Shown here one piece after another: positions 39,106 to 47,671 of a stretch of 64,000 nt of DNA. How positions within the stretch are numbered: position 1 is the stretch's first letter; each line of letters begins with the position of its first letter. Both the position numbers and the translations under genes were made by a program. The stretch comes from Pirellulales bacterium (GTDB taxonomy: Bacteria; Planctomycetota; Planctomycetia; Pirellulales; Lacipirellulaceae): the NCBI GenBank assembly GCA_028279215.1, contig JANQOF010000029.1:1-64000 (forward strand). The letters are read 5' to 3'. A model generated the notes under the pieces. That model worked only from the letters and a program-made list of their open reading frames with translations. It had not been told where the DNA came from and ran no database searches.

Positions 39106-39486
39106 GTGACCGATCTCGAACGCCAACTGGCGCGTTTGGAATGGTGCAGTAATCGGAGCCACTTCGTGAAGCCTTTACCCAAAGAGTCGCATCCGAAGCA
39201 ACTGCCAAAACTGCCATACTTCGAAAGGTTCGCCAGCACCGCACTCGCGCCGGTATTGCTCCTGTCGATAGTCTTGCTGATCGTAATCGGGCGATTTTTG
39301 TCCGCAGATAGTCCTGTGGAGTCGGCTGTCGGCCCCGATGCGGGGCCCGGCGCAATCTATGGGTTAATGGCCATATTCGCGATCCCAGTTACTCTTGCCC
39401 TTGTAACGATCCCATGGGTTGGCTGCCTATCGCACTCACAGCCGTTGCGTGGAAGCACTGGTACACGGCGTTTGCCGCAGGTCTAA
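39106..39486 (+). CDS. Hypothetical membrane protein, possibly frameshifted
   Basis: 126 residues from GTG 39106. Charged N-terminus, then two transmembrane helices (about 48-64, LAPVLLLSIVLLIVIGRF, and 83-104, IYGLMAIFAIPVTLALVTIP). The last 20 residues (SHSQPLRGSTGTRRLPQV) look out of frame, while the hydrophobic continuation is in the next frame (39414-39572). Either a frameshift splits one four-helix protein or two overlapping genes are present. Confidence 0.45.
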   Translation: MTDLERQLARLEWCSNRSHFVKPLPKESHPKQLPKLPYFERFASTALAPVLLLSIVLLIVIGRFLSADSPVESAVGPDAGPGAIYGLMAIFAIPVTLALVTIPWVGCLSHSQPLRGSTGTRRLPQV

Positions 39487-39572
39487 TAGCGGGTGCCGCA
39501 TTGATGATTTGCGGGATGGCGATCGCACGACACCTATTCGGCGATTTGCCGATATGGCCGTCCGAGTGGTAG
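39414..39572 (+). CDS. Short hydrophobic ORF overlapping the previous gene
   Basis: 52 residues from ATG 39414 (GWLPIALTAVAWKHWYTAFA, AAGLIAGAALMICGMAIAR), one or two membrane helices. Codons look like normal coding DNA. Best explained as the C-terminal half of the 39106 gene after a one-base frameshift, or as a separate small gene. Confidence 0.4.
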   Translation: MGWLPIALTAVAWKHWYTAFAAGLIAGAALMICGMAIARHLFGDLPIWPSEW

Positions 39573-39701
39573 GGCGTACAACGCACTTGCTCAGACTGAT
39601 GCGCTAACGTTCGTCAGCGCGCACCACACCACCCGCTCTGAGCTCTCCGTGCCTCTGTGGTTTCCAACCACGCTCACTCGTTCCGCGAGCAAGAACGCCG
39701 C

Positions 39702-39944
39702 TCACAGATGTCGCATCGCATCCCGCGACAAATCGTCATCTTGGCTAGCCGCGTGCTTCTCTTCGGCGTGCATGCCGAGAAAAATCAGGGCAGCGCCGAC
39801 GACGATCATCCCGATGCGAATCGTAATGCCGACGGTCGAGCCCCACATGTCGATCCAACTTAGCAGTAGGAACTCCATACCCAAGAGGTTCAGCACGAAC
39901 GATCCAGCCCCCATCAGAATCAGAAAGCCACCGAACCCTTGCAT
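39702..39944 (-). CDS. Small membrane protein, unknown function
   Basis: 80 residues: GFGGFLILMGAGSFVLNLLG and VGITIRIGMIVVGAALIFLG, two membrane helices with a short amphipathic link, and a charged C-terminus (HAEEKHAASQDDDLSRD). GAGGG lies upstream of the ATG. Divergent from the thioredoxin-like gene; the 230 bases between them hold their promoters and nothing else I can name. The TCTCCGTGCCTCTGTGG run at 39642-39658 is just beyond its stop. Confidence 0.65.
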   Translation of the reverse strand: MQGFGGFLILMGAGSFVLNLLGMEFLLLSWIDMWGSTVGITIRIGMIVVGAALIFLGMHAEEKHAASQDDDLSRDAMRHL

Positions 39945-40174
39945 GGCATGCCCTCACGGTAGAGTAGAAATCACGCGACTCATCCTAAGCGACCACATAC
40001 CGACGAGCAAGCAAATAGGGGCGGCGAAAGCCGTATTGTTGCCCCGCCCATCCCCGGTTCTCACCAATCCGCTTCCCCGAATCGGTTGGCCTGGGCGTGC
40101 TCAGTGCGTTACCATTAGCAATCCGCCCAGCGTATCGGGCTTGTGATCGCTTGTACCCGCAGGGAGTAGGCGCC

Positions 40175-41233
40175 ATGGTTCGCGCTTGTATTGCTTCGGT
40201 CGTCTGCTGTTCGATGGTTTACACCCCAGCCGTTGCCCAGGATGAGGGCGGCGCCGCGTCCGCCGGTCCGAAGTGGTTCCGCACGAATGGCGAACTCACC
40301 GAGTTGCCCTCGTCGCCCGACCAGTGGCTCAATTGTTCGCCACTGTCGCTCGACAAGCTCGAAGGCAAGGGCATCTTATTCTACTACTTTGAAGAACAGT
40401 GCCCCAACTGTGAAAAGCGGTGGCCGGGGCTGCTCGAAGCGGCTGCCCGGCACCAGGGCGATCCGGTCATTTTCATTGCTGTCAACTCGGGGAACACCCC
40501 ACAACAGATTGCCGGCTACCTGAAACGCAACAACATCAATTGGCCAGTGATCGTCGACACCGATCGTTCATTCGAGAAGGAGTCGCTTGGCGCCGAGATA
40601 AGCTTGCAGAACATCTACCGACTCTGCACGCTCACCGCTAAGAGAGAATGGCGCGGCGCCGATTCCAACCAGTTGGACGCCGTGGCTACCGCGGCTGCCG
40701 AAGGGGGCAAGTGGAACGTCGACCCGACAGGCATTCCGGACGAACTGCGAACCGCGTGGGCCAACGTGGAGATCGGCAACTACACGGTTGCATCGCGCGC
40801 AATCATGCGAGCCGGCAAGCAGAGCAACGCGGATACCAAGGCCGCCGCGAAGAAGCTCTTCGATGCCGTCAAAGCTTCCATGGACGAAGAACTAGCAACG
40901 ATTGACAAGCAACTCGCCGCGGGTGAGGACTGGCCAGCTTACAAGGCGCTCGACCAATTCATGCGAGTCTACGACGGATACCCCATGCACCCTGAAGTAA
41001 GCAAGAGATACAAGGAAGTCGGACAGTCCGAAGCGGTCAAGAACGAACGCCTGGCCGTCAAGAAAGTAGCCGCCGCCATCCGCGCCGGCTCCAAGAACAC
41101 CCCAAGTGCCATCAAGCGAGCCGTCGGCATGCTAGAGAAAGTGGTCGCCGACTTCCCCGACACCGAGGCCGCCGCCGAGGCGCAGGAGCTATTGGACAAG
41201 GTGGCGGAGAGTAGAAGAACGAATGCGGCGTAA
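40175..41233 (+). CDS. Exported thioredoxin-like protein
   Basis: 352 residues. Signal peptide (about 1-22, ending AVAQ), then a thioredoxin-fold domain with the redox motif CPNC (FEEQCPNCEKRWPGLLEA), FIAVNSGNTPQQIAGYL and a strand VIVDTDRSF, followed by a long helical region (about 190-350) with repeats rich in Ala/Lys/Glu, partly TPR-like. The cis-Pro and final strand are unclear. Likely a periplasmic thiol-disulfide protein. AGGGAG precedes ATG 40175. Confidence 0.8.
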   Translation: MVRACIASVVCCSMVYTPAVAQDEGGAASAGPKWFRTNGELTELPSSPDQWLNCSPLSLDKLEGKGILFYYFEEQCPNCEKRWPGLLEAAARHQGDPVIFIAVNSGNTPQQIAGYLKRNNINWPVIVDTDRSFEKESLGAEISLQNIYRLCTLTAKREWRGADSNQLDAVATAAAEGGKWNVDPTGIPDELRTAWANVEIGNYTVASRAIMRAGKQSNADTKAAAKKLFDAVKASMDEELATIDKQLAAGEDWPAYKALDQFMRVYDGYPMHPEVSKRYKEVGQSEAVKNERLAVKKVAAAIRAGSKNTPSAIKRAVGMLEKVVADFPDTEAAAEAQELLDKVAESRRTNAA

Positions 41234-41241
41234 GGTGCGTC

Positions 41242-42600
41242 TTGACGGCATTTCTCGAGTTTAACGAACCTCAAGATCAGATTAACTGTCATGTCAGTTT
41301 CAACAACCACTACATACCAGAAATCCAAATGGAGAACTTTCGTCTGGGGATGATTAAATCGACATTTTTCAACGACGCTCTGGGTGACAACACAGCAGGG
41401 GTCGCGCTCAACGCCGAACGACTCATCGTGTCGGAGTGCAGCGGCAAGGCGGTTGTCGCATGTCGCGACTTGGATGTTCAGCAGTTCGCCCGACTAGAGC
41501 TTTGCGAACTGGCACCTGACATCGTTCCCAAGTCGGATAGTTACCGCTACTGGGGCGGCGAAGACTACGATCGCCTGTACACCAGTTACAATCAGGTCGT
41601 CTGGCAGGTCCGCTGGAACGATCACTCGCTTCAGGTCGTGCACCTGGAATGGGAAACTGGTTGCGGTGGTGGTGCTCGCGACTGGGTGATCGCCGACGCT
41701 GTCGAAACAGCGGAAGCGTTTATCCTGGAGGTAGAACGCCGCACGCATGCCCCGGGGGACGCAATCCTGGTCTTTTCTGATGGGCATTGGCAGAGGAGCC
41801 ATAGCCTATTCGCCGCGACTCAGGAAGCATCGTTTGACGATCTCGTCCTTGCTGATGATATGAAGGAGTCTCTGAGATCAGACTTCGCTCAGTTTCTGGA
41901 ATCAGAAGACCGCTACAAGCGCCTAGGAATCGCTTGGCGACGAGGCGCGTTGATGATTGGTCCGCCAGGAAACGGAAAGACCCATTGTGTGCGTGCGCTT
42001 ATCAAAGAACTAGCTATTTCTAGTTTGTACGTTCAGAGTCTGAGCCACAACTACTACACCCAACAGCAGATGTGGCAAAGAGTGTTTGAACGGGCACGAG
42101 GTCTAACTCCATGCGTGCTGGTACTTGAGGACTTGGATACTTTGGTGGACGACGACAATCGGTCGTTCTTTCTCAACCAGCTCGATGGCTTCGATCAGAA
42201 TCATGGGCTCATCGTGCTCGCCACAACCAACTACCCCGACCGTATCGATCGGGCGATTATCGATCGACCAAGCCGGTTCGACCGCAAGTATCACTTCGGG
42301 CTGCCAACACACCCGGAACGTGGCGAGTACCTTTCGACCTGGCAAACCAGGATCGGCGACGAGACGGGATGGCAAATCGAAGAGATAGATGCCATGGCGT
42401 CCGCCACCGAGGGCTTCTCATTCGCTTACCTCAAAGAGCTCGTGGTCAGCAGCGTCATGAATTGGATGGGGCGAGACCATATGGACTTTGCCGACACAAT
42501 GAAGTCGCAGGCTGCACTCTTGCAACGACAGATGGCAACCGAAGTGCAAGGGGAGACGAATCGAAAGCCACAAAGTCGGCGGGCTCGGCAGCGCGCTTAG
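41242..42600 (+). CDS. AAA+ ATPase with unknown N-terminal domain
   Basis: 452 residues. The N-terminal half (about 1-190) is not recognised. The AAA+ core has Walker A GPPGNGKTHCV, Walker B CVLVLEDLDTLVDDD, sensor 1 IVLATTNYPDRID and arginine fingers in RPSRFDRKYHFGLP, as in BCS1/FtsH-type ATPases. It starts at TTG 41242, eight bases after the preceding gene, with AAGGTG upstream; ATG 41329 is an alternative. Base composition looks less GC-rich than its neighbours, so acquisition is possible. Confidence 0.78.
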   Translation: MTAFLEFNEPQDQINCHVSFNNHYIPEIQMENFRLGMIKSTFFNDALGDNTAGVALNAERLIVSECSGKAVVACRDLDVQQFARLELCELAPDIVPKSDSYRYWGGEDYDRLYTSYNQVVWQVRWNDHSLQVVHLEWETGCGGGARDWVIADAVETAEAFILEVERRTHAPGDAILVFSDGHWQRSHSLFAATQEASFDDLVLADDMKESLRSDFAQFLESEDRYKRLGIAWRRGALMIGPPGNGKTHCVRALIKELAISSLYVQSLSHNYYTQQQMWQRVFERARGLTPCVLVLEDLDTLVDDDNRSFFLNQLDGFDQNHGLIVLATTNYPDRIDRAIIDRPSRFDRKYHFGLPTHPERGEYLSTWQTRIGDETGWQIEEIDAMASATEGFSFAYLKELVVSSVMNWMGRDHMDFADTMKSQAALLQRQMATEVQGETNRKPQSRRARQRA

Positions 42601-42775
42601 GCCGCTTGTGCCGTGGGCTCACTCGCCGCCAGGGTCCGCTTGTACCGGTTACAACGTTTTTTCTCTCAACTCCGGTCCTGACGGTTGCCGATGGTAATGG
42701 CACCGGACGCTGTGTGTTCTTGCTGGGCGTCTGGTAACACACCCGCACTGCCATCGATCAACTCGGGGGAGATCC

Positions 42776-43102
42776 ATGCATCGCCGCTTTGCTATCATCG
42801 CGCTAGGGGCCGCGATGCTGCTTGGCTGCCTGGGGGCCGAATCGGCCAACGCGCAGCAAGCTTATGGGCGGGCTTGGGGTCACACGTACACGACCCAAGA
42901 CTGGAACCGCTTTTACCACTATCCGTACGTCTACTACCCACAGAACTTCTGGGGCAACGAGTACTACCGCAGCGCCGACAGCCTGTACTACCGCTATCCG
43001 CCGGAGATGCGGATTCCGGTGTACAACAAGCGATGGCACAACTATTACCCAAGCCCACGCAAGTACCACTCCGGACATCACTTCATTCTCGACGTCTTTT
43101 GA
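42776..43102 (+). CDS. Secreted Tyr-rich protein (planctomycete family)
   Basis: 108 residues. Signal peptide (about 1-26, ending SANA), then a Tyr/Pro/Trp-rich mature part: HTYTTQDWNRFYHYPYVYYP (20), QNFWGNEYYRSADSLYYRYP. Members of this kind recur in planctomycetes; the role is unknown, possibly in the envelope or matrix. GGGGGAG precedes the ATG. The 175 bases before it contain no other gene. Confidence 0.75.
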   Translation: MHRRFAIIALGAAMLLGCLGAESANAQQAYGRAWGHTYTTQDWNRFYHYPYVYYPQNFWGNEYYRSADSLYYRYPPEMRIPVYNKRWHNYYPSPRKYHSGHHFILDVF

Positions 43103-43211
43103 TCGGCCGGCTATTGCCTGGCATTAGCTTCGCCAATGTTGCAGGTATCATTTCGGGGGGACTGATACCCGCAGCCAGCGTCAAGCGACTTAGCGAATGA
43201 GGGACCGTGAT

Positions 43212-43256
43212 AACCGCGGCGCCAGCCTTCCGGCCGGCGTCGCGGTTTCGCTTTTC
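43212..43256 (+). terminator. Rho-independent terminator-like hairpin
   Basis: AACCGCGGCGCC (43212-43223) and GGCGTCGCGGTT (43236-43247) pair at 11 of 12 positions around a 12-base loop, followed by TCGCTTTT. It follows the Tyr-rich protein gene. A weaker inverted repeat, GGTATCA/TGATACC, lies at 43144-43169. Confidence 0.65.
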
Positions 43257-43300
43257 GCGGTTGTGAGTTGGATATTGGACGCTTTACTCTTCAGCGAACC

Positions 43301-43330
43301 CCCAACTTCCAACTCCCAACCGACTATAAT
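43301..43330 (+). promoter_or_regulatory. Heptamer run next to a TATAAT -10 box
   Basis: CCCAACT, TCCAACT, CCCAACC (43301-43321, strict 7-base period) are directly followed by GAC and a consensus TATAAT at 43325-43330. No good -35 hexamer is present at 17 bases, since that place is inside the run. Confidence 0.55.
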
Positions 43331-43375
43331 GGGCGGCAGGCCCCCAAAATCCGTCGTTTCAATACACATGACATC

Positions 43376-44443
43376 GTGGGTGATATCTCGCCAGTTGATG
43401 AGCTAAAGCGGTTTCGCCAGCAGCAAGCTCGGCGATACGCCGAAGGCGGAACCGATGCGCTGGTAGGTGTCAGCCCCGCAATGGTTCGGGCGCGGGCCCA
43501 AGTCGAAGCGGCGGTTGCCAGCGGCGCGAGCGTGCTACTGGAAGGCAACGACGCTGTCGCACTCGCGGAAGTTGCCGAAGTAGTACACTATCGCCGTCAT
43601 TCAACAGGTGAAGTGGCTCTTTGGCGGGTGGAAGTCTCGACGGCGCTGCCTAGCCAGTTCAGTCGTACGCTTGGATCGCTGCTGCGGGCAGACGAGCTTG
43701 GCACGCTGATTGTCGAATCGATCGACGGCCTGCAGGCCGAGCAGCAGCTCGAATTGCTTACCGCCATGACCGACGAACGCTGGCAGACCCAAGTGCTGGC
43801 GACGCTCCTCTCGGGCAGTGATGAAGTCGAAGACCGCCCGGGCATGTCGGATGAACTTGCGGCTGCCGTTTCCACCATCGCCATTGATATTCCGCGATTG
43901 GCCGATCGGCCGGAAGACATACCACCGCTAGTGAATTGGCATCTGGCACGACTCAATCGCGAATCGGACGACGCCGACCTTCGCCTGGCCGACGACACAT
44001 TGGATGTGTTGATGGTCTATGCGTGGCCGGGTGAAGGTCCCGAACTGACCAAGGTGCTAACATCGGCTTTTCGGCGTGCAACGGGGACGGTGATCCACCC
44101 CAGCGACCTGCCCAAGCTGCTTCATCATGCCGTCGATCACGCGGCGATGGCTCAAGACCGGCCAGAGCCGATTGATCTAGATGCCTACTTGGATCGTGTC
44201 GAGGCAGCCCTAGTCGAGCGCGCGTTGGAACTTGCGAGCGGCAACAAAGCGGAGGCTGCTCGGCTGTTGGGTGTGTCGCGCCCGCGACTCTATCGCAAAC
44301 TCGAACAAATGGACGTCGTCACACCGACGCCTGCCAAGCGCGAAGCGGAAGCAGACGTCGTCTCTCAACCGCCAACTTCGCCCGAGCCCGAGCCGTCGAC
44401 AGGCGGCGACATTGAGTTCCTGCCCGTCGAAGGTGAAGAATGA
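43376..44443 (+). CDS. Degenerate sigma-54-activator-like protein with Fis-type HTH
   Basis: 355 residues from GTG 43376. The middle part follows the layout of a sigma-54 AAA+ domain (VGVSPAMVRARAQVEAAVAS, RLADRPEDIPPLVNWHLARL), but Walker A is missing (SGASVLLEGNDAVALAE), Walker B is ADELGTLIVESIDGLQ, and there is no GAFTGA loop, so it cannot be a normal ATP-driven activator. The C-terminus has a Fis-type helix-turn-helix (GNKAEAARLLGVSRPRLYRK) and an acidic tail. A TATAAT box at 43325 fits this start; a TTG at 43268 would lie upstream of it. Confidence 0.75.
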   Translation: MGDISPVDELKRFRQQQARRYAEGGTDALVGVSPAMVRARAQVEAAVASGASVLLEGNDAVALAEVAEVVHYRRHSTGEVALWRVEVSTALPSQFSRTLGSLLRADELGTLIVESIDGLQAEQQLELLTAMTDERWQTQVLATLLSGSDEVEDRPGMSDELAAAVSTIAIDIPRLADRPEDIPPLVNWHLARLNRESDDADLRLADDTLDVLMVYAWPGEGPELTKVLTSAFRRATGTVIHPSDLPKLLHHAVDHAAMAQDRPEPIDLDAYLDRVEAALVERALELASGNKAEAARLLGVSRPRLYRKLEQMDVVTPTPAKREAEADVVSQPPTSPEPEPSTGGDIEFLPVEGEE

Positions 44444-44952
44444 CTCCATGTGGATTGAACTTCCCATGGCCAAGGTCGGGTGAAGCGCACCTGGAAGTAG
44501 CGCTGATGGCCCACGATCCAATCTGGATGGCAGCCGTGCGGCAGCAGGTTACCCGCTGCAGAAGTTCTCTGCAGCGGCCGCTCCCGTTGGTGCACGTCGA
44601 AAAGGTCTCCCAACTCCCACCTAACTCGATCCGTATCGTGGAAGTCGCGGGCGATCGTTTGTCGGCGATCGGCGACTGGCTCGTGGCGACCCGAAATCGC
44701 CACTGGCCGGTGGTTGCTCTCCTAGAGCGATCGACTTGCGCGCCTTCCAGCGATCGCGCCGCTGCCATGAAGTTACTCTACGAGGCGGGCGCTGGGATTG
44801 TGCTCGCGAACGTTGACACCGCTGGCGAATTGTTGACTCTTCTGTCCGAAACTGCCCGGCGAGCCGAGTTGCAATCGACCGATCCGCTGGACGACTTGCC
44901 GCTACGATGCTGGGACCCCGCTTGGCAGCGGCGGCAGCGACGCCTAGGGTGA
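44440..44952 (+). CDS. Hypothetical protein coupled to the HTH gene
   Basis: 170 residues. Its ATG overlaps the previous stop (ATGA) with AAGGTGA upstream, so translation is coupled. The sequence alternates hydrophobic strands and helices (LEVALMAHDPIWMAAVRQQV, HWPVVALLERS, LLYEAGAGIVLANVDTAGEL), suggesting a receiver-like alpha/beta fold, but no phospho-acceptor set is visible. Function unknown; probably works with the upstream regulator. Confidence 0.65.
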   Translation: MTPCGLNFPWPRSGEAHLEVALMAHDPIWMAAVRQQVTRCRSSLQRPLPLVHVEKVSQLPPNSIRIVEVAGDRLSAIGDWLVATRNRHWPVVALLERSTCAPSSDRAAAMKLLYEAGAGIVLANVDTAGELLTLLSETARRAELQSTDPLDDLPLRCWDPAWQRRQRRLG

Positions 44953-45012
44953 TTCAGTAGCCGGGCTGTCGCGTTCGGCGAGCCAACTGTCACAACGTTC
45001 CCGGAGTTCATT

Positions 45013-46092
45013 ATGTCCGAAAGCGCCTTGCAGCAGTCCGATGTAGAACAGGCGCTAGCCGACTTCAACGATCCTGAGACCGGTCGCAGCGTCGTGCGAA
45101 CGGAGCAAGTTCCCAGCATCGAGGTTGCAGCCGACGGCGTCCAGGTTCGACTCGCCCTTACGTCTTGGGCGGGTCCCATTCGGCAGGCGGTGCAGGCCGA
45201 TTGCATCGAGCATCTGCGCAGCCGGCTGCCACAAGGTACGTCGATTGAAGTTGAAATCGTTGAGCATCACCGGCCGGCCGAGCGGGTGGCGCCCATTGGC
45301 CTGGCGGTCAAAAGCGTTGTTGCCGTCGGATCGGGCAAAGGAGGCGTTGGAAAGAGCACGGTGGCTGCGTCGCTCGCCTACGCTTTGCAGAACAGCGGCG
45401 CGAAGGTCGGCTTGCTCGACGCCGATGTCTACGGGCCCAGCATTCCGCACATCGTCGGTATTAAACAGAAGCCAGCCATCGCCGACAATCGCATTCAGCC
45501 TGTCGAGAAGGATGGACTGTCGCTGATGAGCATGGGCTTCATCATCGACGAAGGCGCCGCGGTGATTTGGCGCGGACCGATGCTCGATCGCTCGATCAAG
45601 CAGATGCTCGGCGACACCAATTGGGGCGAACTCGACTACCTGATCGTCGACATGCCGCCGGGCACTGGCGACGTGGCGATCACACTGTCGCAATCGTTGC
45701 CTATCAGCGGTGCAGTGGTTGTCTGTACGCCGCAGGACGTTGCTCTGCTGGACGCGGTGAAGGCAATCGCCATGTTCCATAAAGTAAATATCCCAATGCT
45801 GGGCGTAGTGGAAAACATGAGTTACTTTCTCTGCCCCGACAACGGAAAACGATACGACATCTTCGGCTCCGGTGGAGCGCGCGAGAAGGCGATTGAGCTG
45901 GGCGTTCCATTCCTCGGCGAAGTGCCGATCGACATTGCCATACGCGAGCGCGGCGATGCGGGCGAAACCTCCGCGAACCTCAGCGACGAAGAAACCAGTC
46001 GCTACTTCCAGACAATCGCGGCCCAAATGGTACACAGCATCGTTAAGCAGCGAGTCGACCAGCCTTCCATGTCGTCGCTGCCGGTACTTTAG
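45013..46092 (+). CDS. mrp: Mrp/NBP35 (ApbC)-family Fe-S cluster carrier ATPase
   Basis: 359 residues. N-terminal MIP18/DUF59-like domain (about 8-90), then a deviant Walker A P-loop GSGKGGVGKSTVA, LLDADVYGPSIPH, LIVDMPPGTGDVAIT and GVVENMSYFLCP. The usual CxxC that binds a cluster is incomplete: Cys-Pro-Asp-Asn keeps only the first Cys. Carries Fe-S clusters to target proteins. GGAG lies six bases before the ATG; a terminator follows. Confidence 0.94.
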   Translation: MSESALQQSDVEQALADFNDPETGRSVVRTEQVPSIEVAADGVQVRLALTSWAGPIRQAVQADCIEHLRSRLPQGTSIEVEIVEHHRPAERVAPIGLAVKSVVAVGSGKGGVGKSTVAASLAYALQNSGAKVGLLDADVYGPSIPHIVGIKQKPAIADNRIQPVEKDGLSLMSMGFIIDEGAAVIWRGPMLDRSIKQMLGDTNWGELDYLIVDMPPGTGDVAITLSQSLPISGAVVVCTPQDVALLDAVKAIAMFHKVNIPMLGVVENMSYFLCPDNGKRYDIFGSGGAREKAIELGVPFLGEVPIDIAIRERGDAGETSANLSDEETSRYFQTIAAQMVHSIVKQRVDQPSMSSLPVL

Positions 46093-46120
46093 GGCATTAG
46101 CCACAACCATCAGCGCAAAC

Positions 46121-46167
46121 AAAGAGCCGCATGGCCTGGGCATGTCGCCCAAGCCGCGGCTCTTTTT
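46121..46167. terminator. Bidirectional terminator between mrp and the histone-like gene
   Basis: AAAGAGCCGC (46121-46130) and GCGGCTCTTT (46156-46165) are perfect inverted repeats with a structured loop (GGGC/GCCC) and T-runs on both strands, placed between two convergent genes. Confidence 0.85.
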
Positions 46168-46207
46168 CTCGTTACTTCTCTGAAGTGGTCCGCGATTGCG
46201 CCAGACG

Positions 46208-46480
46208 CTACTTCTTCTTCGCGACTTTGCGCTTCACTTTTCGTTTAGCAGCCTTGCGCTTTACCTTTTTCTTGGCTGCCTTGCGCTTCGCCTTCTTCTT
46301 GGCGGCTTTCTTTTTCTTAGCCACCTTCTTCTTTACCTTGCGCTTCGCCTTCTTGGCCTTCTTTTTGGTCGCCTTCTTCTTACGTGCTACCTTCTTCTTT
46401 GCTTTCTTCTTAGCGACCTTCTTCTTGGCCTTCTTCTTAGCGACCTTCTTCTTGACCGCACGCTTCTTCTTCTTGGCCAC
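46208..46480 (-). CDS. Lysine-rich histone H1-like protein
   Basis: 90 residues composed almost only of Lys, Ala, Val and Arg in KKKA/KKVA-type repeats, with no hydrophobic core. It resembles the C-terminal tail of histone H1 and bacterial H1-like proteins, which bind and compact DNA. The start is GTG 46480, with GGAGG seven bases upstream, in preference to earlier in-frame codons. The repetitive coding sequence makes its length prone to change by slippage. Confidence 0.85.
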   Translation of the reverse strand: MAKKKKRAVKKKVAKKKAKKKVAKKKAKKKVARKKKATKKKAKKAKRKVKKKVAKKKKAAKKKAKRKAAKKKVKRKAAKRKVKRKVAKKK

Positions 46481-46865
46481 AATCAATCCTCCATTAACGG
46501 GAAGTGGTGCCCCGCGCTGAACCACGCGTGATTTCGTTGATCACCGTTCAGACACCGGTTGGCACCTACGTAACAGCTGGCCGCCCTTCCGCGACGACCA
46601 CCGGCAACCATCGTTGTTGGATCGACATCGATACGCTAACAGTTCAACGAACGATCCAAACATCAACGTGTTGCCATTACTCCTTAGTCGGTAGTTGTAC
46701 GGAAACTTTTCGTTTATGCAACACGTTTTGCACAAAAAATATCTTCGATGTATCAATCGAACCAACGTCAAACGCACTCAATCAGGCAAAACTGCGCGCA
46801 CCAACATGCGTAGAGCTCCTTCTCGTGGCAAAAGCACCTATGACATTCGTATTGCAGACGTGGCA
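46481..46865. promoter_or_regulatory. AT-richer intergenic region upstream of the histone-like gene
   Basis: 385 bases, visibly richer in A and T than the surroundings (for example GCACAAAAAATATCTTCGAT near 46730). It should hold the promoter of the histone-like gene. No gene, RNA or repeat recognised. Confidence 0.4.
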
Positions 46866-47663
46866 TTAGTAAACCGATAGCGCCGACCCATCACTGAAGG
46901 TCGTCGCGGGCTGACGATTAAACGACTCGCGTCCCAGTATTCGCCAACATCGGGGAAGCGACGTGTTTACGGAAACGCTGTTTTTGAAGGACAAAACGCA
47001 CTTTTCGTCTACACGCGACGGTGACAACCACTCATCGAGGATGTGTTGCCAGGCGACTGAGCGATGTCGACGACGAACATGGATCGGATCGATTCCATAC
47101 CACGCCTTTTGCATCTCGATGGACGAACAACTTTGCTCCACAGCAAGTTCGCGCAGCCTATCATTGGTCTCTTGTGCCTGTTGCAACGCTTCTTTGAATG
47201 TGAGTCGCGACGGTGGAAAAAAAATTGTGCGAAAAATCTGAAAGCGAACCCCTGATGTCGCCAAAATGGACGAAATCGGTAACTCGGTGACGACGACGTT
47301 CGCATCCATTGCGCGAAGGCGACCAACGCACTCGGCAACCCAACTGGTCAACTCACGTGGGCTCGCGCCGTACAACAAGTCGTTTCCAACGTCCGTCAAC
47401 ATTGCGAAAGTGGGTAAACTCGGCGAACGTTGTAAGTCGTTCCATAACTTGCACTCTTTGATGCCCGGCAGCGCGCGACCGGGTATGCTCGCCCAGTTTC
47501 CATAGGAACGTCCGAATCCGTCAGCGACGAAGAAGTCGATCGGTCCTGCGAGCCGCTTGAGTATCAGCCGTAGCACAAGCACTCGCGACAAGCGTAGATT
47601 GCTTGCGCCAAGCAACACGACGCGGGCGGCAGGCGCGAGCGTTTTGCTTTCGGCGCGCGACAC
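46866..47663 (-). CDS. SGNH-like hydrolase family protein, unknown function
   Basis: 265 residues. Possible SGNH blocks: VVLLGASNLRLSR (block I, Ser), DGFGRSYGNWASIPGR, LTDVGNDLLYG (block III, Asn) and GIDPIHVRRRH (block V, Asp/His). The spacing is loosely right, so esterase or acetylhydrolase activity is inference. GTG 47663 has GGAGGTGA upstream. It begins eight bases after the M50 protease gene, probably in one operon. Its base composition is lower in GC than most of the window. Confidence 0.6.
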   Translation of the reverse strand: MSRAESKTLAPAARVVLLGASNLRLSRVLVLRLILKRLAGPIDFFVADGFGRSYGNWASIPGRALPGIKECKLWNDLQRSPSLPTFAMLTDVGNDLLYGASPRELTSWVAECVGRLRAMDANVVVTELPISSILATSGVRFQIFRTIFFPPSRLTFKEALQQAQETNDRLRELAVEQSCSSIEMQKAWYGIDPIHVRRRHRSVAWQHILDEWLSPSRVDEKCVLSFKNSVSVNTSLPRCWRILGRESFNRQPATTFSDGSALSVY

Positions 47664-47671
47664 AAGGGAAC

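Noticed and set aside
45055-46152. Long minus-strand frame across mrp
   Set aside because: Antisense shadow of mrp; His/Arg-rich translation without domain features, and it crosses the terminator.
46196-46531. Leu/Phe-rich plus-strand frame opposite the histone-like gene, looking like a membrane protein
   Set aside because: It is the complement of Lys codons (CTT/TTC) of the lysine-rich gene, which has its own ribosome-binding site and direction.
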